A stretch of 64,000 nucleotides of DNA from Sphingomonas hankyongi (GTDB lineage Bacteria > Pseudomonadota > Alphaproteobacteria > Sphingomonadales > Sphingomonadaceae), in the NCBI RefSeq assembly GCF_023516575.1, contig NZ_JAMGBE010000003.1, forward strand, positions 575,803-639,802. Direction: 5' to 3'. This document shows positions 35,705-46,462 of this stretch, piece by piece (position 1 is the stretch's first letter; each line of letters starts with the position of its first letter). The notes beneath the pieces were generated by a model. The model was not told the origin of the DNA and made no database searches. It saw nothing but the letters and a program-made list of their open reading frames with translations. Made by a program: the position numbers and the translations under genes.

Positions 35705-38175
35705 TTCGTCTTCTTCCGTGTGGGTTTGCGTCCGCCCTTCTTCTTTGGCGGACCTTTCGCAGCCCGCTCATCGATCAGGCGAACGGCTTCGTCCAGCGTG
35801 ACCGCCTTCGGATCGGCGCCCCGCGGAAGCGTCGCGTTGGTCGTTCCATCGGTGACGTACGGGCCATAGCGGCCCGCCATGACCTTGATCTCACCGCCGC
35901 TAGTGGGATGGGCGCCCAGAACCGCTACGGGCTCGCGCGAAGCTCCGCGCTGCCGCCCGCCACCGGTAGCCGCGTCGGCAAGCTTGGAGACGGCCGCGTT
36001 CATGCCGGTTTCAAAGACCTCGGCGGTCGAGCCCAGCTTCGCATATTTACCGTCATGGGCGAGGTACGGACCATAGCGGCCGATCGACGCAGTGATCGGC
36101 TTTCCAGTCTCCGGATGGGGGCCGATCTCACGGGGTAGCGAGAGCAGGCGCTCGGCAATCTCGGCATCGACATCCGAAAGCGGCACATCCTTCGGGATCG
36201 AGGCGCGTTTATCGTCGCGCTCGACATAGGGGCCGAAGCGTCCGCTCTTGAGCATGATGCCGTCCCCGAGGTCCGTCGGACCGTCGTTTTGTGCCTGATC
36301 GCCCGACTGCCCAAACTTCTGGGTGTACTTGCAGTCGGGATAGTTGGAGCAGGCGATGAAGGCTCCGAACTTTCCGCCACGAAGCGAAAGCTTCCCATTG
36401 CCGCATTGCGGGCAGATGCGCGGATCGCTGCCGTCGGCACGGGCGGGGTAGAGCCAGGGCGCAAGAAACTCGTCCAGAGCCTGCGTGATCTCGCTCGGCT
36501 TTTGGTCCATGACTTCGCCGGCCTTCGGCTTGAAGTCGCGCCAGAAGTCATCGAGCAGCTTTTCCCAATTCAGCCTTCCGCCGGAAACGTCGTCGAGCTC
36601 TTCTTCCAGCTCAGCAGTATAATCGTAGCTCACGTATCGCTCGAAGAATCGCTCGAGGAAGGCAGTCACCAGTCGGCCGCTCTCCTCGGGCACGAAGCGC
36701 CCCTTGTCGACGCGGACATATTCACGGTCCTTGAGCGTCTGCAGCGTTGCCGCGTAGGTGGAGGGCCGGCCGATACCCAGCTCCTCGAGGCGCTTGACCA
36801 GGCTCGCTTCGGAATAGCGCGGCGGCGGCTGCGTGAAATGCTGCGTCGCGTCGACCCCCGTCTTCGCCGGCGTATCGCCTTGCCGTAGGACGGGCATCCG
36901 GGCGCCGTCCTCATCGTCGCCCCTGTCGTCACGGCCTTCTTCGTAGAGCGCGAGATAACCAGGGAAGAGCACCACCTGGCCGGAAGCGCGAAGCACCGCC
37001 CTGCCCGCTCCATCGCTGAGCTCCACGGTCGTCCGCTCGAGGCGCGCAGACGCCATCTGGCTTGCGAGCGCACGGTTATAGACCAGCTCATATAGACGCC
37101 CATGGTCGCCGGAAGCTGCACGAGCGCGGCTGAAATCCGTGGGACGGATTGCTTCGTGGGCCTCTTGCGCGTTTTTCGCCTTCGTTTGGTAGACCCGCGG
37201 CTTGTCGGGAACGAAGCCGGAATCGTAGCGGCTTGCGATCGCCCGGCGGGCGGCGCTGACCGCCTCAGGCGCCATGTCGACCCCGTCGGTTCGCATGTAG
37301 GTTATCAACCCTTCCTCGTAGAGGCTCTGGGCAACTCGCATCGTATGGCTGGCGGAAAAGCCCAGCTTGCGCGCTGCCTCCTGCTGCAGGGTCGACGTCG
37401 TGAACGGTGGCGGAGGGTTCTTGGCGAATGGCTTCGTCTCGACCGCGGACACGCTGAATCGACCGGCTTCGACGGCAGCCTTGGCGGCGTCGGCGTCAGC
37501 CCTGGTGCCGATCGTCAGGCGATCGATCTTCTGTCCGTCGAGATGAACCAGCCGCGCTGTGAAATGCTGCCCATCCGTTTCGAACGTAGCGCTGACCTGC
37601 CAATATTCCTGCGGTCGGAAGATTTCGATCTCACGCTCGCGATCCACGATCAGGCGCAGTGCAACCGATTGAACGCGGCCGGCCGATTTCGCGCCGGGAA
37701 GCTTGCGCCAGAGGATCGGCGACAATGTGAATCCGACGAGATAATCGAGAGCGCGGCGAGCCCGATAGGCGTCGATCAAATCCTCATCGAGGCCACGCGG
37801 GTTCTTCATCGCTTCGCTGACGGCAGAATTGGTGATCGCATTGAAGGTCACCCGCTGCACTTCGGGCGGTAGCGCCTTCTTTTGCCGCAGGACCTCCTGG
37901 ACATGCCAGCTGATCGCTTCGCCCTCGCGATCGGGGTCGGTCGCCAGGATGAGTGCGTCGGCCTTCCTGGCCTCCTCGGTAATTGCCTTCAGCTGCTTCG
38001 ACCGATCAGGCGATACCTGCCATTGCATGGCAAACCCTTGATCCGGATCGACCGAGCCGTCCTTGGGAGGCAGGTCGCGCACATGTCCAAAGGACGCGAG
38101 CACACGATGCCCGCTTCCGAGATACTTCTCGATTGTCTTCGCCTTGGCCGGCGATTCCACGACGACCAGCTTCAT
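35701..38175 (-). CDS. topA: DNA topoisomerase I
   Basis: An 824-residue type IA topoisomerase that relaxes negative supercoils. The Toprim domain begins [20 protein letters not shown] with the metal-binding DPDREGE, the active-site tyrosine block is [10 protein letters not shown], and the C-terminal part holds a four-cysteine zinc finger (CPQCG, CSNYPDC) and several TopA C-terminal repeats ([29 protein letters not shown]). It ends in a Lys/Arg-rich tail. Located between dprA and dut. Confidence 0.96.
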   Translation of the reverse strand: MKLVVVESPAKAKTIEKYLGSGHRVLASFGHVRDLPPKDGSVDPDQGFAMQWQVSPDRSKQLKAITEEARKADALILATDPDREGEAISWHVQEVLRQKKALPPEVQRVTFNAITNSAVSEAMKNPRGLDEDLIDAYRARRALDYLVGFTLSPILWRKLPGAKSAGRVQSVALRLIVDREREIEIFRPQEYWQVSATFETDGQHFTARLVHLDGQKIDRLTIGTRADADAAKAAVEAGRFSVSAVETKPFAKNPPPPFTTSTLQQEAARKLGFSASHTMRVAQSLYEEGLITYMRTDGVDMAPEAVSAARRAIASRYDSGFVPDKPRVYQTKAKNAQEAHEAIRPTDFSRARAASGDHGRLYELVYNRALASQMASARLERTTVELSDGAGRAVLRASGQVVLFPGYLALYEEGRDDRGDDEDGARMPVLRQGDTPAKTGVDATQHFTQPPPRYSEASLVKRLEELGIGRPSTYAATLQTLKDREYVRVDKGRFVPEESGRLVTAFLERFFERYVSYDYTAELEEELDDVSGGRLNWEKLLDDFWRDFKPKAGEVMDQKPSEITQALDEFLAPWLYPARADGSDPRICPQCGNGKLSLRGGKFGAFIACSNYPDCKYTQKFGQSGDQAQNDGPTDLGDGIMLKSGRFGPYVERDDKRASIPKDVPLSDVDAEIAERLLSLPREIGPHPETGKPITASIGRYGPYLAHDGKYAKLGSTAEVFETGMNAAVSKLADAATGGGRQRGASREPVAVLGAHPTSGGEIKVMAGRYGPYVTDGTTNATLPRGADPKAVTLDEAVRLIDERAAKGPPKKKGGRKPTRKKTK

Positions 38176-38225
38176 GCATTTCCCTCACGCATACGCGTAA
38201 AGGTGGGGCTTCCGGATTCGCCCCG

Positions 38226-39314
38226 TCAAGCGGCCCTCAAGCTGACCTGGTTGCCGGCATGGCGGTCGAGGCGGCCGGCAAGGTCAAGCTCGAGCAGTGC
38301 CATCTGCACCGCGCCGCTGGTTGCTCCAGACAGCCTGATGAGTTCATCGACCGGCACCGGCGACGGGCCGAGGAGGTCCTCGACATCGCGGAAGGCATCG
38401 TCGCCATTCACTGGATCCGGAGCGGGACTGAACGTGGATCGGGTCATGTGAACGCGCGACTGGAGTGGCCGAACCGCTTCCAGCACGTCCGCGGCATCTT
38501 GGACTAAGGTCGCCCCATCCCGGATAAGCTGGTTACAACCGCGCGCTCGAGGGTCGAGGGGCGAGCCGGGGACGGCCATCACCTCCCGTCCGGCCTCTGC
38601 CGCGAGGCGGGCCGTAATCAGGGAGCCGGATCTCGGCGCGGCTTCCACTACCACAGTGCCGGCGCTCATCCCGGCGATGATCCGGTTCCGGTACGGAAAG
38701 TGTCGGGCCCGTGGCTCCGTGCCGGGCGGCATTTCTGCAATCACCAGCGCTCTTTCGAACATGGCACTCTGCCTGTCCTCGTTTTCCGGCGGATAAAAGA
38801 CATCGATCCCGCCCGCGACGACGCCCACGGTGCCATTGTCGAGCGCGCCATCATGCGCCGCGGTGTCTATGCCTCGCGCAAGGCCCGAGACCACCACCAT
38901 TCCATCCTCGCTGAGGCCGTGCGCCAGGCCCCGTGCAAACCGGCAGGCCGACGCCGATGCATTGCGCGCGCCGACGATTGCGACGGCCTGCCTGTCCAGC
39001 AGATTGATGTTCCCCTTCGCGACAAGCAGTGGCGGGGCGTCTTCGAGCTCCGCAAGGAGTCTGGGGTAAAGGCCCTGACCCAGGACAAGATATCGAGCGC
39101 CTAACTTCTCCACCCTCGCAATCTCGCGTTCGGCTGTCTCTCGCGTGCAGATGGCCGGCGCCTTTCCGCCGCCCCGTCGGGCAAGCTCGGGGACTGCGGC
39201 CAGCGCGGCCTGAGCGCCTCCGAAACGGGACACAAGCTGTCGAAATGTGACCGGTCCAATGCCCGGCGTTCGAACGAGCCTCAGGCGGCTGAGGAGGTCT
39301 TCGTACCTATTCGT
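38226..39314 (-). CDS. dprA: DNA-processing protein DprA (start uncertain)
   Basis: A ~350-residue DNA-protecting protein that loads RecA on incoming single-stranded DNA. The SAM-like N-terminal RLVRTPGIGPVTFRQLVSRF, the extended Rossmann block VAIVGARNASASACRFARGL, SGLARGIDTAAHDGAL and the C-terminal winged helix (LIRLSGATSGAVQMALLELD) are present. No ATG, GTG or TTG lies at the expected start: the family N-terminus reads back to an ACG at 39314, and a CTG at 39284 overlaps the plsY stop as CTGA. The frame stays open upstream only as an alternative reading of plsY. Confidence 0.88.
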   Translation of the reverse strand, partial: TNRYEDLLSRLRLVRTPGIGPVTFRQLVSRFGGAQAALAAVPELARRGGGKAPAICTRETAEREIARVEKLGARYLVLGQGLYPRLLAELEDAPPLLVAKGNINLLDRQAVAIVGARNASASACRFARGLAHGLSEDGMVVVSGLARGIDTAAHDGALDNGTVGVVAGGIDVFYPPENEDRQSAMFERALVIAEMPPGTEPRARHFPYRNRIIAGMSAGTVVVEAAPRSGSLITARLAAEAGREVMAVPGSPLDPRARGCNQLIRDGATLVQDAADVLEAVRPLQSRVHMTRSTFSPAPDPVNGDDAFRDVEDLLGPSPVPVDELIRLSGATSGAVQMALLELDLAGRLDRHAGNQVSLRAA

Positions 39315-39880
39315 GGCTCGGTTCCTTTCCGTAGACGAAGGATATTTTCGCGATGCTTCCAGAGGACCAGCACCGCGAAACCGAGCAACATGAGAAAGAG
39401 GGAAGAATGAAGCAGATAGGCACTGATCGGCGCGCTTACTGCGGCTGCCATGCCCGCGACCGACGAGATTCGGATCGTCAGGAGCAGGAGGATCCAGATG
39501 CCGGCATAGACCAGCGACGCCGGCCATAGCAGGGCAATGAGGACGCCAAGGAAGGTCGCGACGCCTTTTCCACCGCGGAACTTCAGCCAGAGCGGGTACA
39601 GATGACCGATCATCGCACCGGCTGCTGCGATCATTCCGGTAAGCTGGCCGAACAGCAACTGCGAGAGCAGAATTGCGGTCGTAGCCTTTAGGCAGTCGAG
39701 GACGAGCGTGAGCGCAGCGAGAGGCTTGCTGCCAGTCCTCAGCACGTTTGTCGCGCCGATATTGCCGGATCCGATTTCCCGGACGTCGCCCTTCCCCGCC
39801 AAGCGAGTCAGCAGCAGGCCGAAGGGAATCGACCCGAACAAATATCCAAGCAACAGGGCGAACAGTATCTCTCGGGTCAC
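39281..39880 (-). CDS. plsY: Glycerol-3-phosphate acyltransferase PlsY
   Basis: A ~199-residue polytopic membrane enzyme that acylates glycerol-3-phosphate with acyl-phosphate, the first step of phospholipid synthesis. Signature blocks are LLGYLFGSIPFGLLLTRL, GKGDVREIGSGNIGATNVLR and GHLYPLWLKFRGGKGVATFLG. I start it at the GTG at 39880; codons further upstream resemble antisense of murI. First gene of the plsY-dprA-topA-dut-moeB chain. Confidence 0.93.
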   Translation of the reverse strand: MTREILFALLLGYLFGSIPFGLLLTRLAGKGDVREIGSGNIGATNVLRTGSKPLAALTLVLDCLKATTAILLSQLLFGQLTGMIAAAGAMIGHLYPLWLKFRGGKGVATFLGVLIALLWPASLVYAGIWILLLLTIRISSVAGMAAAVSAPISAYLLHSSLFLMLLGFAVLVLWKHRENILRLRKGTEPRIGTKTSSAA

Positions 39881-39950
39881 CCGCGATTGGTAGCAAACCG
39901 GAACAGCCGTGCAACTTGCGGCTAAGGCCGGCCCGCGCCACAGAGCCGCC

Positions 39951-40739
39951 ATGGATGCCGACGCACCAATCCTGTTCTTTGATTCCGGCGTCGGCGGATT
40001 GTCGGTGCTGGCGCCCACGCGCGAATTGCTTCCGAATGCGCCGATCATCTACGCCGCCGACAGCGCCGGCTTCCCGTACGGCAAGCGCAGCGAGGCGGAG
40101 ATCGCGAGCCGCGTGCCCGCGCTGCTGGGTCGGTTGGTTGAGCGATTTCACCCGAGGCTCGCGGTAATCGCCTGCAATACCGCGTCTACCATCGCCCTGG
40201 ATCATGTCCGATCGGCCCTCGACCTACCGGTTGTCGGAACGGTACCTGCGATCAAGCCTGCGGCAAAGATTTCGCAGACACGCGTGATCGGAGTGCTCGG
40301 CACTGAGGCTACGGTCCGCCAGCCTTACGTGGAGAATCTCGCCGCCGACTTCGCAGCCGATTGCACGATCATTCGGCACGGTTCGCCCGAATTGGTCGAG
40401 CTTGCCGAGGCCAAGCTCGCGGGCGAAGAGGTAAGCACCGAGGCCGTCCGCGCAGCCGCTCAGGCGATGTTCGATGCCTCATCCGGAGAGAGCATCGATA
40501 CCGTCGTGCTCGCCTGCACGCACTTTCCTCTCCTCGATGCCGAGCTTCGGGCGGCATTCCCGGACGTTAGCTATGTAGACGGGGGTCCCGGCATTGCGAG
40601 ACGGATCGCGCAGTTGACCCGCGGGCAAGTCTGGCCAAATGACCGGCCTTCCGGATTAGCCGTCTTCACCGGCGCAGTCGGCAGGCCGCTAGAAAGTGCG
40701 CTCGCCCGGTACGGGCTGGACGAGGTGTTGACGCTCTAA
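39951..40739 (+). CDS. murI: Glutamate racemase
   Basis: A 262-residue cofactor-independent racemase providing D-glutamate for peptidoglycan. The two catalytic cysteines lie in AVIACNTASTIA and VVLACTHFPLL, and the N-terminal FFDSGVGGLSVL and FPYGKRS blocks are intact. The ATG at 39951 is preferred over the in-frame codon at 39909. Divergent from plsY with 70 nt between, 71 nt before hemA. Confidence 0.95.
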   Translation: MDADAPILFFDSGVGGLSVLAPTRELLPNAPIIYAADSAGFPYGKRSEAEIASRVPALLGRLVERFHPRLAVIACNTASTIALDHVRSALDLPVVGTVPAIKPAAKISQTRVIGVLGTEATVRQPYVENLAADFAADCTIIRHGSPELVELAEAKLAGEEVSTEAVRAAAQAMFDASSGESIDTVVLACTHFPLLDAELRAAFPDVSYVDGGPGIARRIAQLTRGQVWPNDRPSGLAVFTGAVGRPLESALARYGLDEVLTL

Positions 40740-40810
40740 CTTATTGCGAGTCGTTCGCAATGGAATTGACTGAGAGGCGCGGTTAAAGGCCCGTCGAGCG
40801 AGAGTAAGCT

Positions 40811-42022
40811 TTGAACTACGACGAGATTTTCAAATCGGCGATCGACCGGCTCCACGAGGAAGGCCGGTACCGTGTATTCGTCGATATCCTTCGCCACAAA
40901 GGCCAATTCCCGAACGCGCATTGCTTTGGAGGCAATGGCCCCAAGCCGATCACCGTCTGGTGCTCGAACGACTATCTCGCAATGGGCCAGCACGCGTCCG
41001 TCATCGAAGCGATGGAGAAAGCGCTTCACAAGGTCGGCGCGGGTTCCGGCGGCACCCGCAACATCAGCGGCAACACCCGCTATCATACGGAGCTCGAAGC
41101 CGAGCTCGCCGACCTCCATGGCAAGGAGGGCGCGCTCCTCTTCACCTCGGGATATGTTTCCAACGAAGCCGCGCTTTCGACGCTGGGCAAGCTCCTGCCG
41201 GGATGCGTGATCTTCTCCGACGAGCTCAATCATGCTTCGATGATCGCCGGCATCAAGAGCTCTGGCTGCGCTAAGCGTGTTTTCCGCCACAATGATCTCG
41301 AACATCTTGAAGAGCTCCTGGCGGCGGAGGATGCCGGCACGCCAAAGCTCATCGCCTTCGAGAGCGTCTATTCGATGGACGGGGACGTCGCTCCTATTGG
41401 GGCGATCTGCGACCTCGCCGACAAATATAATGCCATCACCTACCTCGACGAGGTCCACGCCGTAGGCATGTACGGTCCGCGCGGCGGTGGGATTTCGGAG
41501 CGCGACCTGGTGGCCGACCGGCTGACCCTTATTGAAGGCACGCTCGGCAAGGCTTTCGGCGTGATGGGCGGCTATGTTGCCGCGTCAAAGACGCTGATCG
41601 ACTGCATCCGCAGCTATGCGCCGGGCTTCATATTCACGACTTCGCTATCGCCGGTGCTGGTTGCAGGAGCGCTCGCCAGCGTTCGCCATCTCAAGGTCTC
41701 GTCGGAAGAGCGGGACGCCCAGCAGCAGGCGGCAGCCATGCTCAAGGGTAAGTTCACGGCGGCGGATTTGCCGTTGATGCCGAGCGTGACACATATCGTC
41801 CCGCTGCTGGTAGGATGTCCGGTGAAGGCGAAGCGGATCAGCGACATCCTGCTGGCCGAATATGGTCTCTACGTCCAGCCGATCAATTTCCCCACCGTTC
41901 CCCGCGGCACCGAGCGCCTGCGGTTCACGCCGGGACCGCAGCATAGTGCCGAGATGATGGACGAGCTGACCGCCGCCCTGGTCGAGATCTGGAGCCGCGA
42001 CGAGATCCAGCTCGCCGCCTAG
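40811..42022 (+). CDS. hemA: 5-Aminolevulinate synthase
   Basis: A 403-residue PLP enzyme of the C4 (Shemin) pathway, condensing glycine and succinyl-CoA to start haem and tetrapyrrole synthesis, typical of alphaproteobacteria. Visible blocks are [32 protein letters not shown], the PLP-lysine segment [16 protein letters not shown] and [17 protein letters not shown]. The start is a TTG at 40811. The length and motifs fit ALAS rather than the related KBL or BioF enzymes. Confidence 0.95.
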   Translation: MNYDEIFKSAIDRLHEEGRYRVFVDILRHKGQFPNAHCFGGNGPKPITVWCSNDYLAMGQHASVIEAMEKALHKVGAGSGGTRNISGNTRYHTELEAELADLHGKEGALLFTSGYVSNEAALSTLGKLLPGCVIFSDELNHASMIAGIKSSGCAKRVFRHNDLEHLEELLAAEDAGTPKLIAFESVYSMDGDVAPIGAICDLADKYNAITYLDEVHAVGMYGPRGGGISERDLVADRLTLIEGTLGKAFGVMGGYVAASKTLIDCIRSYAPGFIFTTSLSPVLVAGALASVRHLKVSSEERDAQQQAAAMLKGKFTAADLPLMPSVTHIVPLLVGCPVKAKRISDILLAEYGLYVQPINFPTVPRGTERLRFTPGPQHSAEMMDELTAALVEIWSRDEIQLAA

Positions 42023-42064
42023 TTGCCGCTTGTCAGCAGTTCGATCGCGCGATGAATGGCGGCG

Positions 42065-42904
42065 CTATTTCGCCGTCGCGGCGGCCTTGGCGAGATATGG
42101 AAGCGGATCCACCAGTCGGTAACCCGGCGTGCTTTCAGCGAAATGGCGGAGCCAATAAGCGTGGCCCGCACCGACGAGCACGAGAAGCCTGTCACCCGGC
42201 TTTCCTATGAGCCCTATCTTCGCGAACATCTTGGCATTGCGCATGTACCAGTAGGCGTTGAGCTCGGCGCCCGGCTGCTGTTCGGCGTCTCCGATCGCGA
42301 GCAGCGCGTAATACCCGCGCCTGTGATCGGCTTTGATCCGCTCGGGGTTGTTGTGAAGCGCGAGCAGGTCGGCGATCGATAGCGTCGCCTGAACCTTTTC
42401 TTGCTGCGCAGCCTGGTTCTTGAAGAAGCCGATCTGCTGGTCGAGCAGCGGCATTTGCCCATGCGCCTTGGCGTAGTCTTCCACCTTTCCGTACGGAAAG
42501 TAGTCGGGCTCCCCCTCACCGCCCTGCTCGTCGAACCCGTAAACATCGAGATGGTGCATCTCGAGCGCGATCCGATAGCCGATTTGATAAACCTCGTTAG
42601 GATTGGTTTTCAGCATGTCGGGCGTGAATGCCCGGTAAGAGGCCATTGTGAAGGGCGCGGGCCGCTCCGCTTCGACCAGCACCTTCGTCGGCTTCCAGGC
42701 GGCAATCGCATCGGCAACCGCCTGCAACTCCGCTTGCCGCTTCGGCGCTGTAACGTCGTCGGCCCTGACGTTGACGAGGTCCCTGCCCGGATTGCCCATG
42801 TGATAGGTGCCCAGCACCATCACTTCGATCGGGTCTGCGGCTTGCGAATGAGCGGGTACGGCAAATCCCGCCAGGGCAGCGACTGGCAATAGAGACTTCA
42901 GCAT
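42065..42904 (-). CDS. DUF5694 secreted protein (TraB-like fold suspected)
   Basis: A 279-residue protein with a signal peptide (LLPVAALAGFAVPAHSQA). Its mature part starts PIEVMVLGTYHMGNPGRD and contains KPTKVLVEAERP and a C-terminal GDRLLVLVGAGHAYWLRHF segment. This GTYHMGNPG...GAGHxxxLR arrangement matches DUF5694, which resembles TraB/PrgY-type proteins by its GxxH and GAxH motifs; function unknown. A conspicuous palindrome lies just upstream of its ATG. Confidence 0.82.
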   Translation of the reverse strand: MLKSLLPVAALAGFAVPAHSQAADPIEVMVLGTYHMGNPGRDLVNVRADDVTAPKRQAELQAVADAIAAWKPTKVLVEAERPAPFTMASYRAFTPDMLKTNPNEVYQIGYRIALEMHHLDVYGFDEQGGEGEPDYFPYGKVEDYAKAHGQMPLLDQQIGFFKNQAAQQEKVQATLSIADLLALHNNPERIKADHRRGYYALLAIGDAEQQPGAELNAYWYMRNAKMFAKIGLIGKPGDRLLVLVGAGHAYWLRHFAESTPGYRLVDPLPYLAKAAATAK

Positions 42905-42923
42905 CGAGCGACTCCTTGTGCGC

Positions 42924-42947
42924 TACATATGTAACTCTGTGTTACAT
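42924..42947. promoter_or_regulatory. Palindromic operator-like site between DUF5694 gene and rpiB
   Basis: TACATATGTA (42924-42933) overlaps a 7-bp perfect inverted repeat ATGTAAC-TCTGT-GTTACAT (42929-42947), and a further TATAAC follows. It lies 20-43 nt upstream of the DUF5694 ATG, where a promoter core is expected, in an otherwise short AT-rich gap. This looks like a binding site for a dimeric regulator (for example TetR or MarR type), but no regulator gene is adjacent. Confidence 0.5.
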
Positions 42948-43014
42948 CTATAACTCACTTGCAAGGATTTTCGACAGACTGGCGAATCCGGTCGCGCTGC
43001 CGTAGGCATCAACC

Positions 43015-43461
43015 ATGCGCATCGCCGTTGCCGCCGATCATGCAGGCTACAAGCTGAAGGACGAGGTTGCTGCCTGGCTGAGGGAGCTTGGCCATGACGT
43101 CGACGACCTTGGGACGAACGGCCCTGAAAGCGTCGACTATCCCGAATATGGCGGAAGGCTCGCAAAAGCGGTCGGTAGCGGAGAGGCCGAGAGGGGCATC
43201 GTCATATGCGGCTCCGGGATCGGTATCTCTATTGCCGTGAACCGCGAGCCGAATTGTCGCTGCGCGCGGGTCGACGAGCCGCTCTCCGCCGCACTGGCTC
43301 GTGAACATAACGACGCCAACGTGCTCGCGCTCGGAGCTCGCCTGATCGGTCCCGACATGGCGAAGGCATGCGTGTTGGCGTTCCTCGGGACTGAGTTCGC
43401 TGGCGGCCGCCACCAGCGCCGCGTCGACCAGCTTTCTAACCTTCTTCAGGACAGCGATTAA
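43015..43461 (+). CDS. rpiB: Ribose-5-phosphate isomerase B (RpiB/LacAB family)
   Basis: A 148-residue isomerase interconverting ribose- and ribulose-5-phosphate. The N-terminal [34 protein letters not shown], the active-site [14 protein letters not shown] and [15 protein letters not shown] are typical. The stop TAA overlaps the glyA ATG (TAATG), so rpiB and glyA are coupled. Confidence 0.94.
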   Translation: MRIAVAADHAGYKLKDEVAAWLRELGHDVDDLGTNGPESVDYPEYGGRLAKAVGSGEAERGIVICGSGIGISIAVNREPNCRCARVDEPLSAALAREHNDANVLALGARLIGPDMAKACVLAFLGTEFAGGRHQRRVDQLSNLLQDSD

Positions 43462-44777
43462 TGGCTACAGTCGAGATCGAGCACGACCACGACTACCGGG
43501 TCCCTCGTGGCTTCTTCACCAGCGGATTGAGCGACACGGATCCCGCCGTCGGCGAAGCGATCCGCTCCGAGCTCAGCCGAGAGCAGATGCAGATCGAGCT
43601 GATCGCGTCGGAGAACATCGTCAGCAAGGCGGTGCTGGAAGCCCAAGGCTCGGTCCTCACCAACAAATATGCGGAAGGCTATCCCGGTCGCCGCTATTAC
43701 CAGGGCTGCGCGCCGTCCGACGCGGTCGAGACCCTCGCGATCGAACGGGCGAAGAAGCTCTTCGGCTGCCAGTTCGCCAACGTCCAGCCGCATTCAGGAG
43801 CACAGGCGAACGGAGCTGTCATGCTGGCGCTCCTCCAGCCGGGCGACACGATCATGGGCCTGAGCCTCGCCGCCGGAGGCCACCTCACGCACGGCGCTCC
43901 GCCGGCCCAGTCGGGAAAATGGTTCAACGCTGTCCAATATGGAGTCCGCCAGGACGATCATCTGGTCGACTTCGACGAGGTGGAGCGGCTCGCGAAGGAA
44001 CATCGGCCGAAGCTGATCATCGCCGGCGGGTCCGCCTATCCAAGGCATTTCGATTTCGCGCGGTTCCGGCAGATCTGCGATGAGGTAGGAGCACTGTTCC
44101 TCGTCGACATGGCGCACTTCGCCGGCCTGGTCGCGGCCGGAGAGCATCCCTCGCCCTTCGGGCATGCGCATGTTGTCACAACCACCACCCACAAGACGCT
44201 ACGGGGCCCCCGAGGCGGAATGGTGCTCACGGATGACGAGGCCATCGCCAAGAAGATCAATTCAGCGGTCTTTCCGGGACTTCAGGGCGGCCCGCTAATG
44301 CATGTCATTGCAGCCAAGGCCGTTGCATTCGGCGAGGCGCTGCAACCCGAATTCAAGGCCTATGCGAAAGCCGTCATCGCCAACGCGCAGGCGCTCGCCA
44401 ACCGGCTGAAGGAACGTGGCGCGGACCTGGTCGCCGGGGGCACGGACACCCACCTCGCTCTCGTCGACCTCCGACCCCTCGGACTGACCGGCAAGGATGC
44501 CGACGAAAGCCTCGAGCACGCGGGGATCACTTGCAACAAGAATGGCGTGCCGTTCGACCCCCTTCCGCCAGTGAAAACGAGCGGAATCCGTGTCGGATCG
44601 CCAGCCGGGACGACCCGCGGTTTCGGCGAGTCAGAGTTTCGGGACATCGCGGACATGGTCGCGGACGTGCTCGATGGCCTCAAAGCCAATGGCGTGGAGA
44701 ACAACGGTTCCGTTGAGCATCAGGTCAACGAGCGCGTTCGCGAACTCTGCTCGCGCTTCCCGATTTATCAGGGCTAG
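43461..44777 (+). CDS. glyA: Serine hydroxymethyltransferase
   Basis: A 438-residue PLP enzyme making glycine and 5,10-methylene-THF from serine. [38 protein letters not shown], the PLP-lysine block [16 protein letters not shown] and the C-terminal [14 protein letters not shown] are intact. Located rpiB-glyA-nrdR-trmJ on one strand, a common alphaproteobacterial order (glyA-nrdR). Confidence 0.97.
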   Translation: MATVEIEHDHDYRVPRGFFTSGLSDTDPAVGEAIRSELSREQMQIELIASENIVSKAVLEAQGSVLTNKYAEGYPGRRYYQGCAPSDAVETLAIERAKKLFGCQFANVQPHSGAQANGAVMLALLQPGDTIMGLSLAAGGHLTHGAPPAQSGKWFNAVQYGVRQDDHLVDFDEVERLAKEHRPKLIIAGGSAYPRHFDFARFRQICDEVGALFLVDMAHFAGLVAAGEHPSPFGHAHVVTTTTHKTLRGPRGGMVLTDDEAIAKKINSAVFPGLQGGPLMHVIAAKAVAFGEALQPEFKAYAKAVIANAQALANRLKERGADLVAGGTDTHLALVDLRPLGLTGKDADESLEHAGITCNKNGVPFDPLPPVKTSGIRVGSPAGTTRGFGESEFRDIADMVADVLDGLKANGVENNGSVEHQVNERVRELCSRFPIYQG

Positions 44778-44789
44778 TCAGGCGGAAGG

Positions 44790-45269
44790 ATGCGCTGCCC
44801 CTTCTGCGCGCACGAGGACAGCCAGGTTAAGGACAGCCGTCCGAGCGAGGACGGCGCCGCGATCCGCCGCCGTCGGCAGTGCGAGGCCTGCGGCGCGCGC
44901 TTCACGACCTTCGAGCGCGTTCAGCTTCGTGAGCTGACGGTCGTCAAGAAGGACGGCAAGCGCGAACCGTTCGACCGCGCGAAGCTCGAGCGGGCCATCG
45001 GCCATGCGACACGCAAGCGCGATATCGCTGCGGAGAAGATCGACAGGCTGATCTCCGGAGTCCAGCGGCAGCTCGAAACCCGCGGCGACGAGGTGAAGAC
45101 AGCGCAGATCGGCGAAGCCGTGATGGCCGGGCTCAAGGCGCTGGACCATGTCGCGTACATACGCTTCGCGAGCATCTATAAGGATTTCAGCGATCCGGGT
45201 GACTTTGCGGAGATCGCCGAGCGCGTCGAGAAGGAAGCAGCCCCGACGGACCACGACAAATTGCTGTGA
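44790..45269 (+). CDS. nrdR: Transcriptional repressor NrdR
   Basis: A 159-residue zinc-ribbon/ATP-cone repressor of ribonucleotide reductase genes. The zinc ribbon is [20 protein letters not shown] and [16 protein letters not shown]; the ATP-cone follows ([20 protein letters not shown]). It lies 12 nt after glyA and overlaps the TrmJ-like gene by 4 nt. Confidence 0.96.
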   Translation: MRCPFCAHEDSQVKDSRPSEDGAAIRRRRQCEACGARFTTFERVQLRELTVVKKDGKREPFDRAKLERAIGHATRKRDIAAEKIDRLISGVQRQLETRGDEVKTAQIGEAVMAGLKALDHVAYIRFASIYKDFSDPGDFAEIAERVEKEAAPTDHDKLL

Positions 45270-45982
45270 CCGCGCCAGTAATTGTCCTCGTGCGCCCGCA
45301 ACTGGGCCAGAATATCGGCAAGGCCGCACGCGCGATGCTCAATTTCGGGCTGACCGAGATGCGCCTGGTAGCCCCGCGGGATGGCTGGCCTAACCCGGAT
45401 GCGGGACCATCGGCGAGCGGAGCAAACATCGTGCTCGAGCAGGCCGAGCTCTTCGACACCGTTGAAGCGGCGATTGCCGATTGCTCCACGGTCTATGCGT
45501 CGACGGTGCGGCGGCGCGATCTAGTTATGCCCGTGGTGACGCCCGAACTTATGGCGGAGGGTATCGCCAGCGATTCAGGCCGCTCGGCTATCCTCTTCGG
45601 TCCCGAGCGCTCCGGGCTTGAGACCGACGATGTCGCCCTCGCCAACGCCATCGTCACCGTCCCAATCAATCCCGAATTCGGTTCGCTGAATCTGGCCCAG
45701 GCCGTGATCCTCCTCGCTTATGAGTGGTCGAAGAGGTCCGCCCTGGCGGTGCCGCCCGCCAAGGAGCTGGAGCCTGTCGCACCGCACGGCGAGCTCGAAG
45801 GACTGATCGAACAACTTGACGAAGCTCTCGTCGAAAGGGGCTATTTCCATCCGCCCTCCCGGACACAGGCTACGAGAAACACGATCCGCACCATCTTCAC
45901 GAAAACGGGCTGGTCGTCGCGCGAGGTGAAGGCGGTCAGAGGAATTTTGCGGGCCCTGGTTTCGCCGGCAAGGAAACGCTGA
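45266..45982 (+). CDS. TrmJ-like SPOUT RNA methyltransferase
   Basis: A 238-residue TrmH-family (SPOUT) methyltransferase. The N-terminal [20 protein letters not shown], the knot motifs [18 protein letters not shown] and [19 protein letters not shown], and a C-terminal helical extension fit TrmJ, which 2'-O-methylates tRNA position 32; other SPOUT substrates remain possible. Start is a GTG inside the nrdR stop. Confidence 0.88.
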   Translation: MTAPVIVLVRPQLGQNIGKAARAMLNFGLTEMRLVAPRDGWPNPDAGPSASGANIVLEQAELFDTVEAAIADCSTVYASTVRRRDLVMPVVTPELMAEGIASDSGRSAILFGPERSGLETDDVALANAIVTVPINPEFGSLNLAQAVILLAYEWSKRSALAVPPAKELEPVAPHGELEGLIEQLDEALVERGYFHPPSRTQATRNTIRTIFTKTGWSSREVKAVRGILRALVSPARKR

Positions 45983-46111
45983 GCGCTACCAATTTTTCAT
46001 AACCCGTGTTATGGAGTCGCCGACGCGCATCGGGGGCTTGCCGGGGCGTTTTCTCCCTTCGCCGCATCACGCGCGCCGCGTTTCCTTCGAAATATCGTCG
46101 GGAGGAAATTG

Positions 46112-46387
46112 ATGATCACGAGCTTCTTGCTGCTTGCGGCTCAAGCGGTTCCACCGCCTAGCGTCATGGCGAAGTCCGACGACGACAAGGTCAGGTGCCA
46201 GGTCGAATATCAAGTCCACAGCCGTATCCCCACCCAGATCTGCCGGACCAAGGCCCAATGGCAGCGGATCGAACGGGACGCGGAGGCGGACATGCGTGAT
46301 TCGAAGAATTACCGCGCAAGTGGCAGGCTTGGCACGATCGTCGACGATGGCGAAGGATATGTGGTGGCTCCGAAGCCACCGAGATAA
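46112..46387 (+). CDS. Small secreted protein, paralogue 1 of the rpsD-flanking family
   Basis: A 91-residue protein with a short signal peptide (ITSFLLLAAQAV). The mature core is KVRCQVEYQVHSRIPTQICR followed by TKAQWQRIERD. The pattern K-V-x-C-(7-8)-SRIP-x-x-CR-(4)-W recurs in three neighbours. The two cysteines are positioned to form a disulfide. A GGAGG lies 6 nt before the ATG at 46112. Function unknown. Confidence 0.75.
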   Translation: MITSFLLLAAQAVPPPSVMAKSDDDKVRCQVEYQVHSRIPTQICRTKAQWQRIERDAEADMRDSKNYRASGRLGTIVDDGEGYVVAPKPPR

Positions 46388-46462
46388 CGGCACTAGTCTG
46401 ATCCCGGCCCAGATGGTAATCCGTCCAGGCCTCCTCATTGGAGGCAAGGAGACGGAGAGCGT

